From positions 1,426,001 through 1,490,000 of the forward strand of contig CAWADP010000009.1 of NCBI GenBank assembly GCA_963780805.1: a DNA stretch of 64,000 nt, given 5' to 3'. This stretch comes from JASHVB01 sp963780805. GTDB lineage: Bacteria; Pseudomonadota; Alphaproteobacteria; Acetobacterales; Acetobacteraceae. The position numbers were made by a program, and so were the translations under genes. The notes beneath the pieces are model-generated. The model worked only from the letters and a program-made list of their open reading frames with translations, was not told the origin of the DNA and did not search any database. Of the stretch, positions 35,500 to 44,918 are shown piece after piece (position 1 is the stretch's first letter; each line of letters opens with the position of its first letter).

Positions 35500-36954
35500 A
35501 TGCTCAGCCTCGCCGCCCTTGCCCTCCTGCTCTGGCTCTACCTCATGCTCGGCCACGGTCGCTTCTGGCAGTCCGTGCCAGAGCTGCCGCCAGCGCATCC
35601 CGCCGCCACGCCCAGCGTCGCCGTCATCGTTCCCGCCCGCGACGAGGCCCCCTTCATCGCCGCCACCATCGGCTCGTTGGCGGCGCAGGATTACGCCGGC
35701 CCATTCCGCATCATCCTGGTGGACGACGGCAGCACCGACGGCACCGGCACGATCGCCCGCGCCCTGGCAGACCCGCGCATCACCGTGCTGACCGGCGGTC
35801 CCCGCCCAACCGGTTGGAGCGGCAAGCTATGGGCCATCGCCCAAGGCCTCGCCGAGGCCGGCGGCGCCGACCTGATCCTGCTCACCGATGCCGATATCGA
35901 GCATCGCCCCGGCCACCTCGCCGCCCTCGTCGCCCAACAGCAGGCGACCGGGTGCGACCTGGTCTCGGAAATGGTCGCACTACGCTGCCGCAGCCTGGCA
36001 GAGCATGCGCTGGTGCCGGCTTTTGTGTTCTTCTTCCAGTTGCTCTATCCATTTTCGCGGGTCAACGACCCGCAAAGCGCGACGGCAGCGGCGGCAGGCG
36101 GCACAATCTTGCTGCGCCGGCAGGCGCTGGCACGAATCGGCGGAATCGAGGCGGTGCAAGGCGAACTGATCGATGACGTGGCCCTGGCGACGGCGGTGAA
36201 GCGGGGCGGCCGCATCTGGCTCGGCCACAGCGTCCTCGCATCGTCGCTGCGCCCATATCCGCGCTTCGCAGACATCTGGGCGATGGTGGCGCGCACCGCG
36301 TACGTGCAGCTCCGCTTCTCGCCGGCGCTGCTGCTGGTCACCGTCCTGGCGATGCTGCTGACCTGGCTGGTGCCGCCGGCCGCGGCATTGCTCTCCGACG
36401 GTCCTGCGCGTTGGCTCGGCCTCGCCGCGTGGGTCATGCTGTCGGTCAGCTACCTGCCCACGCTGCGCCGCTATCATTGCTCTGCGCTCTGGGCGCCGTT
36501 CCTGCCGCTGATCGCCGCGTTCTACCTCGCCGCGACGCTTGTTTCGGCCGTGAACCACTATCGGGGACGCGGCGTTGCCTGGAAGGGCCGCGCCTATCCG
36601 GGGGCAGGCGGGTATCAGGGGGCAGGCGGGGACGCGGACACCGGGGGACGCCGCAGGGAAGGCGGCAGGGAAGGCGGCACGGAACCTTCCCGCCGGCGTG
36701 AGGATAAGGCGGCGGGCCGGACGCAAGGGACTCCTCTCCGCTTGTGGGAGGGGTCAAAACAAGCGGTTTCCTGCGTTGCGACCCCTCCCCCGGCCCCTCC
36801 CACACCGGCCCCTCCCACACCGGCGCCTCCCACAAGGGGAGGGGGGTTCTCGGTTTCTGCTTCTGCCCCACCGCCCGATCCTCACGCCGACGGGGAGCGC
36901 TACAGGCAAGGCCGGGGCGAATGTCCCACGGCACACCAGGGGGAAGCCGGGTGA
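35500..36954 (+). CDS. hpnB: hopanoid-associated glycosyltransferase HpnB, C-terminus extended by a repeat
   Basis: HpnB is a GT2-type membrane glycosyltransferase found in hopanoid clusters. The 484-residue reading from ATG 35500 (ATG 35437 also possible) has an N-terminal helix, the GT2 core (VAVIVPARDEAPFIAATIGS, IILVDDGSTDGTG, GWSGKLWAIAQGLAEAGGAD, LLTDADIEHRPG, YPFSRVNDPQ) and several C-terminal helices ending AVNHYRGRGVAWKGRAYPG near residue 367. The remaining 117 residues are Gly/Arg/Pro-rich and come from tandem sequence and a P2 repeat. The stop nevertheless overlaps the hpnC start (GTGA), so the extension is in frame with a coupled junction. Confidence 0.88.
   Translation: MLSLAALALLLWLYLMLGHGRFWQSVPELPPAHPAATPSVAVIVPARDEAPFIAATIGSLAAQDYAGPFRIILVDDGSTDGTGTIARALADPRITVLTGGPRPTGWSGKLWAIAQGLAEAGGADLILLTDADIEHRPGHLAALVAQQQATGCDLVSEMVALRCRSLAEHALVPAFVFFFQLLYPFSRVNDPQSATAAAAGGTILLRRQALARIGGIEAVQGELIDDVALATAVKRGGRIWLGHSVLASSLRPYPRFADIWAMVARTAYVQLRFSPALLLVTVLAMLLTWLVPPAAALLSDGPARWLGLAAWVMLSVSYLPTLRRYHCSALWAPFLPLIAAFYLAATLVSAVNHYRGRGVAWKGRAYPGAGGYQGAGGDADTGGRRREGGREGGTEPSRRREDKAAGRTQGTPLRLWEGSKQAVSCVATPPPAPPTPAPPTPAPPTRGGGFSVSASAPPPDPHADGERYRQGRGECPTAHQGEAG
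36731..36847. repeat. P2 palindromic repeat inside the hpnB frame, with 15-bp expansion
   Basis: Arms CTCCGCTTGTGGGAGGGGTC and CTCCCACAAGGGGAGGGGGG bracket a centre in which GGCCCCTCCCACACC is repeated (36792-36836, three units, the last varied). It encodes the low-complexity tail of HpnB. Confidence 0.8.
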
Positions 36955-37784
36955 ACGACGCCGCGACGATCGAAATCTGGTCCGGCAAGGACCGCGCGGA
37001 TGAGAACTTTCCGGTCGCCTCCCGGCTGATCCGTCCCGACCTGCGCCCGCACGTCCACATCTTCTACGCCTTCGCGCGCAACGCCGACGACATCGCCGAC
37101 GCGTCCACGCTCTCCCCCCAGGAGAAGCTGGCCCGCCTCGACGTGATGGAGGATGTGCTGCTGGGCCGCGCGAACCACGGCGCGCCCAGCGCACTCGCCC
37201 TGCGGGAGAGCCTGGCGAAAACCGGCGTCACCCCCGTCCATGCCAGCGAGCTGCTGATCGCTTTTCGCCGCGACGCCACCAAGCAGCGCTACGCCACCCT
37301 GACCGAGCTCTACGACTACTGCCGCTACTCCGCGTTTCCTGTCGGCCGTTATGTGCTGGACCTGCATCGCGAGCACCACCGGACGCACGCTCCGTCCGAC
37401 GCGCTGTGCGGCGCGTTGCAGGTGCTGAACCACCTGCAGGACTGCTTGACGGACCTGGAGACGCTCGACCGCTGCTACCTGCCGGAGGGCCTGATGGCGG
37501 ACTTCGGCACCAGCATCGACGACCTGCGCCGCCCGGCCATGACGCCGGGCATGAAGAAGGTGTTCGGCTCGATCCTGCATCGCGTGGAGCGGATGACCCG
37601 TTTCGCGTCCGACCTGCCGAAGCGCGTCCAGGACCGCCGTCTGCGGCTGGAGACGGCGGTGATCGTCAGCCTGGCCAAGCGGCTGGCCGCCCGGCTTGAA
37701 CGCGGCGACCCGTTGGTGGACCCGGTGAAACTGAGCAAGGGCGACTTCATCGCCAGCTTCGTGGCGTCCCTGCGATTCCTGTGA
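36951..37784 (+). CDS. hpnC: hydroxysqualene synthase HpnC
   Basis: HpnC converts presqualene diphosphate to hydroxysqualene in the HpnCDE squalene route. The 277-residue protein is of the trans-isoprenyl (squalene/phytoene synthase) fold, with FYAFARNADDIADAS (first Asp motif, DDIAD) and ALQVLNHLQDCLTDLETLDR (second motif, NHLQD, here QDCLTD). The GTG at 36951 is preferred: it overlaps the hpnB stop as GTGA and has GGGGGAAG about eight bases upstream. An ATG at 36921 is the alternative. Confidence 0.93.
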   Translation: MNDAATIEIWSGKDRADENFPVASRLIRPDLRPHVHIFYAFARNADDIADASTLSPQEKLARLDVMEDVLLGRANHGAPSALALRESLAKTGVTPVHASELLIAFRRDATKQRYATLTELYDYCRYSAFPVGRYVLDLHREHHRTHAPSDALCGALQVLNHLQDCLTDLETLDRCYLPEGLMADFGTSIDDLRRPAMTPGMKKVFGSILHRVERMTRFASDLPKRVQDRRLRLETAVIVSLAKRLAARLERGDPLVDPVKLSKGDFIASFVASLRFL

Positions 37785-38640
37785 GCAAGCCGCCGCCGCT
37801 GGATGTCGCGCCTGCGGACCTGCCAGGCGGTCGAGGCGATGGTGCGCGCCGCCGGCACCTCGTTCTACCGCGGCATGCGGGTGCTGTCGCCCGACCGGCG
37901 CTACGCGATGTACGCGATCTATGCGTTCTGCCGCGCGGTGGACGACATCGCCGACGAGCCGGGCGAACTGGCGGACAAGCGGCGGCGGCTCGCGGCCTGG
38001 CGGGACCGCATTGCCGGGCTGTACCGCGGCGAGGCCGACGATCCGGTCACCCGCGTCCTGGTCGCCGCGGTCAGCCGTTTTGCCCTGCGGGCGGAGGATT
38101 TCGTCGCGGTGGTGGACGGCATGCAGATGGACGCCGAGACGGTCATCGTCGCCCCCGACCTCGCCACGCTGGACCTGTATTGCGACCGCGTGGCCGCCGC
38201 GGTGGGGCGGCTGTCGGTGCGGGCGTTCGGCGATGCGTCGCCGGCGGCGGACCGGGTGGCGCATGCGCTCGGCCGCGCGCTGCAACTCACCAACATCCTG
38301 CGCGACCTGCGGGAGGACGCCGACCGGGGGCGCTTGTACTTGCCGCACGAGTATCTGGATGCGGCCGGGGTGCCGCGTGATCCGGAGGCGGCACTGGCGT
38401 CGCCTCGGCTGGGTGAGGTCTGCGCGCGCGTCGTCACTCTGGCGCGGGAGGTACTTCGTCGAGGCCAGCGCGACGATGGCGCAGTGCGATCCGCGGGCGA
38501 TGAAGCCGGCACGGCTGATGGGCGCGACCTACGCCGCGATCCTCTCCCGCCTGGAGCAACGGGGCTGGTCGCGGTTGGAGCAGCGCGCCGGGCTGCCGCT
38601 GTGGCAGAAGCTGTGGCTTGCGGTGCGCTATGCCTGGTAG
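37781..38640 (+). pseudogene. hpnD: presqualene diphosphate synthase HpnD, two frameshifts
   Basis: HpnD makes presqualene diphosphate from two farnesyl diphosphates. A GTG at 37781 overlaps the hpnC stop (GTGA) and begins SKPPPLDVAPADLP. Near 37829 the frame must change to reach AVEAMVRAAGTSFYRGMRVL, which continues with YAIYAFCRAVDDIADEPGEL and LQLTNILRDLREDADRGRLY (both Asp motifs intact). Near 38449 one extra G breaks it again: the expected end (YFVEASATMAQCDPRAMKPA, then LWQKLWLAVRYAW) lies in a third frame with a stop at 38640. In the unshifted frame the gene would read on to 38753. The neighbours' coupling and the intact motifs argue for recent mutation or base-calling error. Confidence 0.85.
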
Positions 38641-38788
38641 CCATTCTCCAGGCGCCGGCCCAGCGACCGGGCTGTACCGTTTACCGGATACCGTTGACCG
38701 GAATAGCGCCGCGATGCTCCCCGTCTTATCGGCATTGCGGATCGCCTCTATGATCTGTGACCGCACCCGCCCCATGGAGAGACGACCG

Positions 38789-39544
38789 ATGTTCCAACGC
38801 ACCCTGGCCTTGGCCGCCGCCGGCTTGTTCAGCCTGGCCACTGTTGCCGGCGCCCAGACCCAGCCGGCTGCTCCCGCCGCTTCCCCGCCCCCGGCTGCTG
38901 CGCCGCCAGCTGCTACGCCCCCAGTTGCTGCGCCCCCTGCTGCTGCGCCTCCTGCCGCGGCGCCGTCGACCGCGATGCCGCCCACCGCCACGCCGGCCGT
39001 GGCCCCCGCTGCGCCGCCTGTCCGGATCCGCGGCACCATCGCCGCCGTCGCCCCGCATTTGCTCACTGTCACCACCCGCGATGGGAAGGTGGGGGTTGTT
39101 CTGACCGATCCTTTGACAGTAACGACGTTGAAGCGCGTGCCACTCGCCTCGATCAAGGACGGCGCCTACCTTGGAATCGCCAGCCGCCCCGGCCCGCACG
39201 GCACCCAGATTGCGCTCGAGGTTCTGGTTTTCCCGGAGTCGATGCGGGGCGCCGGCGCGGGGCATTATGCCTGGGACCTGCAGCCCGGCAGCATGATGAC
39301 CAACGCGCCGGTGACCGGCGTGGCGTCTGAGAAGTCGGGCCGCAACCTGACCCTGACCTACCAGGGCGGCAGGGTCGTTATCCACGTTCCGTCGCGGGCG
39401 CCGGTGGTAACGTTTGCACCTGCCTCCGTCGCCGACCTGAAGCCGGGCCGCAAGGTGTTCATCGTCGCCCACAAAGACGCCGACGGTCATCTCGCCGCGC
39501 CGCGCGTCACCGTCGGCACGCACCGGGTAAACCCACCCATGTAA
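38789..39544 (+). CDS. exported protein of unknown function with Ala/Pro-rich linker
   Basis: The 251-residue product has a clear signal peptide (MFQRTLALAAAGLFSLATVA, cleavage likely after AGA), an Ala/Pro-rich low-complexity stretch (about residues 24-78), and a globular domain rich in beta strands (VRIRGTIAAVAPHLLTVTTR, VVIHVPSRAPVVTFAPAS, GRKVFIVAHKDADGHLAAPR). The last part resembles DUF5666-type OB-like domains, with low certainty. The ATG at 38789 follows GGAGAG at eight bases. It probably acts in the periplasm; no function assigned. Confidence 0.75.
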   Translation: MFQRTLALAAAGLFSLATVAGAQTQPAAPAASPPPAAAPPAATPPVAAPPAAAPPAAAPSTAMPPTATPAVAPAAPPVRIRGTIAAVAPHLLTVTTRDGKVGVVLTDPLTVTTLKRVPLASIKDGAYLGIASRPGPHGTQIALEVLVFPESMRGAGAGHYAWDLQPGSMMTNAPVTGVASEKSGRNLTLTYQGGRVVIHVPSRAPVVTFAPASVADLKPGRKVFIVAHKDADGHLAAPRVTVGTHRVNPPM

Positions 39545-39771
39545 ATCCCGGGCATGACACGAGGGGGGGCAGCGCTCGCTGGCCGAACGTCACTCATCAT
39601 GCGGGCTGGTATCATACCAGCTGCGAAAGGACTGGCTCTCGACGCTGTTGCGACGCCGGCGCCTCCCGTCATGGCGCCGTACGTCAACCTTTTCGCGGTT
39701 GGTATAAGCAGGCCGGCGGCCGGTGCGATTGCCCTGCGTGGGGGCGGGCCGGATCGTCGCGGCGCTGGTGC

Positions 39772-41073
39772 CTATGCCCCGGTAATCGCCCCGGCGCTCT
39801 GCGCCGCCGCGCGTTGCACCGGCGACAGCTTGGAGGCGAACAGTCGGGCGCCGTTCAGCACAGCCTGGCTGAGATCCACCCCGGTCAGGTCGGCGCCCGA
39901 CAGATCGGCGCCGGTCAGCAGCGTGCCGGCCAATCGGGCGCCTGCAAGGTTGGTGTGGCGCAGTCGCGCGCCGGTCAGGTTGGCATGAAACCTGCGGTCG
40001 CCGCCCAACACCAGCGACCGCAGGTCGGCATTGCGCAGGGAAGCGTTGCTCAGCCGCGCCTCGGTCAGGTCGATACCGCGCAGGTCCGCCTCGTCCAGGC
40101 AGCAGTCACGGAAATCGGCGCCGGCACATCTCGCCGCCTGCAGCGCCGCCCGCGAGAGGTCGAGGCCGTAGAACACCGCCTGCCGCGCCGTTGCCATGGT
40201 CAGGCAGGCACCGGCCAGCGACCCGCTGCCACGTAGATCGAAGCCGCTGAGGTCCAGTGCCGCGCCCTCTGCTCCGTTGCTGCCGATGAATGCCAGGTGG
40301 CGACGCAGCAGTTCGTCCATCCCGACCCCCAGCTCGGCGATCAGCCGGCCACTGGGCGCGTCGGTCAGCGCGTCCCGCATGTCGGCGCCGGCGACGTTCG
40401 CATAGTCGAACCGGGCACCGGCGATCACCGCGCCGCGGAAGCAGGCGCCGCGCGTGTCGGCCTGGGCGAAGTCGGCGCCGGCCAGGTCGCAGCCGGCGAA
40501 ATTGGCGCCCTGCACCCGGGCGCGGGTCAGCTTGCAGCCGCGCATGATGGCGTCGGCGAAATCGGTCTTGATGGCGATGGCACCCGACAGGCTGGCATTC
40601 GTCAGATTGGCGCCGGAGAAGTTGGCGCCGGAGATCGCGGTGCCCTCATGCTCCTCCGGCTTCAGCACGTGGAAGTCGCCTTTGCTGTCGCGTGCGACGT
40701 GCAGGCCCTCGCGCAGGTCGGCCGAGAACAGGTTGGCGCCGATCAGGATGGCGCCGGCGAAGTGGCAGCCGCGCAGGTCGGCACGCACCAGGCTGGCGTT
40801 CTCCAGGTTGGCCTGGCGGAAGTCGCAGGAGAACAGGGTGGCGCAGTCGAAGCGGGAGTTGGCGAGGTCGGCGCCGTAGAAGGATGCGCTGGTGAAGTCG
40901 GCATGCGACAGGTCTTGGCCGGCCAGCTTCAGGCCGGACAGGTCCACGTTGGTCAGCACGGCGCGCCGCCCGCCGTCCCTCGAATTGCGGAACAGGGCAT
41001 GGCGGCGGAAGACTTCCCGAAGTTGCACCTCGGGGAGCCGGACCAGCGCAGGATGGGTCGGGTCAGCAGCCAC
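39772..41073 (-). CDS. pentapeptide-repeat protein
   Basis: This 433-residue protein consists largely of A(D/N)LXX pentapeptide repeats in two blocks (about residues 40-235 and 275-415; for example LSHADFTSASFYGADLANSR and TGADLSGADLTGVDLSQAVL), separated by a non-repeat segment (SGRLIAELGVGMDELLRRHL). Such proteins fold as a right-handed quadrilateral beta helix. No signal peptide is visible, so it is probably cytoplasmic. It starts at a GTG at 41073. The role is unknown; related proteins include DNA-mimic gyrase protectors, but nothing here identifies that activity. Confidence 0.93.
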   Translation of the reverse strand: MAADPTHPALVRLPEVQLREVFRRHALFRNSRDGGRRAVLTNVDLSGLKLAGQDLSHADFTSASFYGADLANSRFDCATLFSCDFRQANLENASLVRADLRGCHFAGAILIGANLFSADLREGLHVARDSKGDFHVLKPEEHEGTAISGANFSGANLTNASLSGAIAIKTDFADAIMRGCKLTRARVQGANFAGCDLAGADFAQADTRGACFRGAVIAGARFDYANVAGADMRDALTDAPSGRLIAELGVGMDELLRRHLAFIGSNGAEGAALDLSGFDLRGSGSLAGACLTMATARQAVFYGLDLSRAALQAARCAGADFRDCCLDEADLRGIDLTEARLSNASLRNADLRSLVLGGDRRFHANLTGARLRHTNLAGARLAGTLLTGADLSGADLTGVDLSQAVLNGARLFASKLSPVQRAAAQSAGAITGA

Positions 41074-41152
41074 GCCCGGTCGTCCACAGGTTTGCCAGGC
41101 TATTATGCAGCCGCCTTGGTTAATGTTTGGTGCAGACGCCGGGATGCGGCGC

Positions 41153-41680
41153 CTATTTGACGGTGGCGGCGCCGACCTTGCAAAGCGCCTCGTCCTGCGA
41201 GCCGGTAGCGCCGGAGCACCCGATGGCGCCGATCAGCTTGCCGTCGACGATCAGCGGGATTCCGCCGCGCGAGGCTATGACGTCGTCGAGCGAGAGGATG
41301 TAATTGGAACCGGGTTTTTGCATCGCGTTCTCGAAGATGATGGTCGGTCGGCGATAGCGCGCGGCCGTGCGGGCCTTGTGCTGGGCGATGGCGACCGAGG
41401 CAAACTGCGCCCCGTCCATGCGCACGAAGGCAATCAGGTCGCCGGCGGGACCGACGACCGCGATGTTCTCCGGCCAGCCGCGGCGGTTGGCCTCTTCCAT
41501 GGTGGCCTGGATCGCCGCCTGCGCCTGGGCGAGCGAGATCGGCGCACCGTAGGGAACGTTGAACGGCATCTTGTCCGGAATGACGTCGAGCGGGTTCGGT
41601 GCCGGTTGCTGTGCCGTCGCCGCGCCGGCGCCAAGCGAAGCCAGCGCCAGCATCGCCGCGCCCAAAATTCCGTATCGCAT
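41153..41680 (-). CDS. GlcG/HbpS family heme-binding-type protein, exported
   Basis: This 175-residue protein has a signal peptide (MRYGILGAAMLALASLGAGA, cleavage near ATA-QQ) and a GlcG/HbpS (DUF336) domain: AQAAIQATMEEANRRGWPEN, VVGPAGDLIAFVRMDGAQFA, AARYRRPTIIFENA and RGGIPLIVDGKLIGAIGCSG. Family members bind heme or act as small periplasmic accessory proteins. The ATG at 41680 follows GAGGAAAC. It stands alone. Confidence 0.88.
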   Translation of the reverse strand: MRYGILGAAMLALASLGAGAATAQQPAPNPLDVIPDKMPFNVPYGAPISLAQAQAAIQATMEEANRRGWPENIAVVGPAGDLIAFVRMDGAQFASVAIAQHKARTAARYRRPTIIFENAMQKPGSNYILSLDDVIASRGGIPLIVDGKLIGAIGCSGATGSQDEALCKVGAATVK

Positions 41681-41920
41681 GTCTGTTTCCTCTGTTGTTC
41701 TTGCCGATGCGGCGCGTTGCCCGGGCATCTGCGGCCGGAGCAGGCTGTTCGCCGATGGACATGGCGATGGTAAGGCGACGCGCGCGCGCAAGCGAGTCGT
41801 TTGCGGACGATCCGGCCGGGGTTGTCCTGGTGTTGGGTGCCTCGATACTGACGCTCGGTGCGCACTCGCCACTGTCATTGCCCGGGTATTGGAATCTCGC
41901 CGAGTCTGTGCGGTGGTAAA

Positions 41921-42108
41921 GCAAGAAAGTCATCGGTCGCAGAGTTGCACCGAGAACACGGAAAGTTTCATAGAGGAAGAAACAATGCATGCGCCGCGCG
42001 GTACGCCGCAGCGGAGCGTCTGAACTCCTCCGCGAAGCGCCAGAAACTTCTCTCTGTGAAATTTTGTGTGTCCTCGGTGCAACTCTGTGACCGCTGACTT
42101 TCTTTGCT
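41921..42108. repeat. long imperfect inverted repeat, arms about 65 bp
   Basis: The left arm (41921-41983, starting GCAAGAAAGTCATCGGTCGC) is nearly the complement of the right arm (42042-42108, ending CCGCTGACTTTCTTTGC). The centre is about 58 bases. The motif AGAGTTGCACCGAG is shared exactly. The arms have low GC for this genome. It abuts the transporter remnant. Confidence 0.8.
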
Positions 42109-42129
42109 TGCGGTACGCGCGGCGTCTCC

Positions 42130-42463
42130 GCCGAGGCGGGAGGCAACCCCGGCTACTCGGCGACTCCTGCTCGGAGCCCCGGTGCGGGACCCGATTGACG
42201 GCTTCCGGCGCGGGGATCCGGTTATGCGGCACCGAGGCCGCCAGAGCTCCGATGATCATATTCATAACCGCGTTCAGCAGCGGCGGCAGCACGGACAGCG
42301 GGCCGAAATTCAATCCTGCCAGCACTGCGCCAAGGCCAGAGTTGTAGATCCCGACATCGAACATGATGGCGCGCGCCTGGCGCTCCGGCAACCGCAGCGC
42401 CTTGGCAAGCACATACGTGACCGCGAGATTGACCGCTGTCAGCAGCGCACCACCGGCACCCAA
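42130..42463 (-). pseudogene. remnant of a bile acid:sodium symporter (BASS) family protein
   Basis: The minus strand encodes the C-terminal part of a BASS-type transporter: GALLTAVNLAVTYVLAKALR, then FDVGIYNSGLGAVLAGLNFG, then PPLLNAVMNMIIGALAASVP. The N-terminal two thirds are absent: upstream of 42463 the frame enters a P1 half element. The C-terminal tail runs towards the 65-bp inverted repeat. Both ends are therefore bounded by repeats, suggesting deletion between repeats. No function remains. Confidence 0.75.
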
Positions 42464-42477
42464 TCGAGATTCTTGTG

Positions 42478-42520
42478 GATTGCCCGCGCGGCGTGGCTGA
42501 TCGCTTCGCTCGCAATGACA
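42478..42520. repeat. right half of a P1 element
   Basis: GATCGCTTCGCTCGCAATGA and a CA end mark the right arm; the left arm is degenerate. It borders the BASS remnant. Confidence 0.65.
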
Positions 42521-42587
42521 GCCCTGGCTGGGCACCAACCGTCAGAGTCGGAGAACTACCAGTCGTCGTGCCGGCCGCCAGGACGCA

Positions 42588-44908
42588 TCAGCCAGACGCC
42601 ACGGCATCCCGCAGGAACTGTTCCAATGCACGCACATAATCGGTGTCGCGAAATGCCAGATGTTTACCCTCCGCCACGGCCTGCCGCACCTGCGCCCGCC
42701 ACCCCACCTCGCGCGCGAGCCGGACGGCGATGTCCACGTACTCTTCGAGCGACCCGGCAATCGTCGCTTCGCAACCAATCCGGCGCAGGATCGCCGCGGT
42801 GTGCCGCCCGCGCATGAACCGCCCCGGCCACGTCACGATCGCCGGGTTCTGCGCAAGGCAGTCCAGCGTCGATTTGCCTCCCGACCAGCCCGGTGGATCG
42901 AGCACCACATCCGCGAGGCCGACCACGCCGACGAACCTGTCCTGTGGCATCTTCGGCAGGATCAGGCAGGTACCTGCTCTGCGTCCAGTCCACACGCGGC
43001 AAACGCCCGGCCTAGCCGTTCCTCGAACATCCTGGTCAGGGCGTGGTTGACCGTGCTGACGAAGACGAACCGGCATGGTCCGACCGCCTGGGCGATGCGC
43101 GGAAAGATCCAGTCGTAGCGTGGCAGGTATTTCGGCTGCGTCTGGCCGGACCAGAACACCGGCAGACCCGGATCAAGGCCAAGCGATGCGTGGTCAACAG
43201 CCGCGGGACGCGCCTCATCCGGCGCATAGTGCGTGCCGAGCCGCGGCAGCCGCACCAGTCGTTCGGTGTAGTGTGCCTCGGCATCCGGCGGCTCCATCAG
43301 GTCGCTGGACAGGTAGTAGTCGAGCGTCGGCATGCCGGTGGTCTCCGGATGCCCCCATGTAAGGCACTGCAAGGGCGCCAGCCGCTGCGCCGCGAGCCAG
43401 CCGATCACGGGGTCGATCCCGACTTCCGCGTAGAGCAACGCATGGGGCGCGGCATCCACGATTGCCTCGCGCCAGGCGGCATTGGAGGGCAGGCCCTGCA
43501 CGAAGTGGTCGCACAGCCCGGCCAGCCGCGTCGTCACGTGGTCCGATAAGGCGCTGGTGTGAAAGCCGATCACCTCGAAGCGGCTGCGGTCGATTTCCGT
43601 CAGCCAGCCTTCCAAGAACAGTTTGTAGATGGTGTGGTCGCGGAAATATCCGCTCGGAATGCCCAGGCGGATGCGCTCGCCGGCGGACGGGCGCGGCGGC
43701 GGACGTGCCGGCGGGAAGGTTTCGCCCAGGATCCGACAGGCCAGCTTTCCGTAGATCGCCTGCGGCACAACGTCGTTCTCGCCCTGATACGGCAGATAAA
43801 AGGGCGGCGCGCCGATCTGTTCGGCCAGCGAGCGCCTCACCGCGGGATCGTCCGCGGCGGCCTCCAGCCGTTCCAGCGCCGCCAGGTAGCGTTGGCGCCG
43901 CACGGGGATTTCCGCGTCCGAGGCGTAGAGGATCGGCAACTCCGCCATGCAGGCGGCGAGCCTGGCGCTGGCATGCAGCGGATCCATTTCCACTGCGGCA
44001 TCGAGACTGGCGACCGCCTCGTCCGCGCGTCCCTGGAAGCGCAGGAGTTCGCCGCGGCTGAAATACGGGCCGGCATCCCTCGGTTTCAGCGCGATGGCCT
44101 GGTCGTAGCTGGCCAATGCTTCGTCGAACCGGTCGAGGAGTTGCAGCATATTGCCGCGGTCGCCATAGGCCTCCGCGTAATCCGGCCGCAGCGCGATCGC
44201 CTGGTCGTAGCTCGCCAGAGCTTGTTCGGTCCGCCCCAGCTGCAGCAGCGCGTTGCCGCGCGCGGCATGCGCCTGGACATGGCTCGGCTGCAGGCTGATC
44301 GCCTGGTCGAAGCTTGCCAGGGCTTCCTCGCGGCGCGTCAGGTCCAGCAGCGCGTTGCCGCGATTGTAGTGCAGGCCTGCATGGTTTGGCCGCAACGCCA
44401 ATGCGCGGTCATAGCTTTGCAAAGCGGCCGCTGACTGACCCATGGAGCGAAGCAGCAGGCCGCGGTTGATGTGGGCGTCCGCATAATCCGGCCGCAGCGC
44501 AACCGCCCGGTCGAAGGCCGGCAGCGCCGCATCGAGCAATCCCGCGTCGCGCAGCACGCTGCCGCGGTTGTTGTGCGCCTCGGCGTTGTCGGGCTCGAGC
44601 ACGATGGCGCGGTCCAGACTGTCCAGCGCTTCGTCCAGACGCCCCAACCGGCGGAGAGCGATGGCGCGGTTGTTGTACGCGGCGGCAATGCCGGCATTCA
44701 ACGCGATCGCCTCGCCGATCAGGTCAACGGCGCGGTCCGGCCGGCCGGTCTGCAGCGCGATGATCCCAAGCAGGTGCCGGACATCGGCGTTGTCCGGCTG
44801 CTGCCGCGCCACGGCGGCATACAATGGCTCGGCTTCCTGCAAACGGCCTTGCTGGTGAAGCGCCAGCGCCTGCGGCATCAGCACATCCCCCGACGCAGCT
44901 TCCGCCAT
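42588..44908 (-). pseudogene. TPR protein with SPINDLY/O-GlcNAc-transferase-like C-terminus, one frameshift
   Basis: From the ATG at 44908 the frame gives about 648 residues: some nine TPR repeats (residues about 10-315, units such as ADAHINRGLLLRSMGQSAAAL), then a GT41-like region (LGIPSGYFRDHTIYKLFLEG, VDAAPHALLYAEVGIDPVIG, LTWGHPETTGMPTLDYYLSS, PVFWSGQTQPKYLPRY). It stops at 42962 after GLDAEQVPA. One frame over, the usual end follows (LILPKMPQDRFVGVVGLADV, LDPPGWSGGKSTLDCLAQNP, TWPGRFMRGRHTAAILRRIG) to 42588. A one-base change near 42966 would restore a full protein of about 773 residues. In bacteria such proteins glycosylate proteins (for example flagellins); the target here is unknown. 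Confidence 0.85.
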
Positions 44909-44918
44909 GCGCCCCCTG

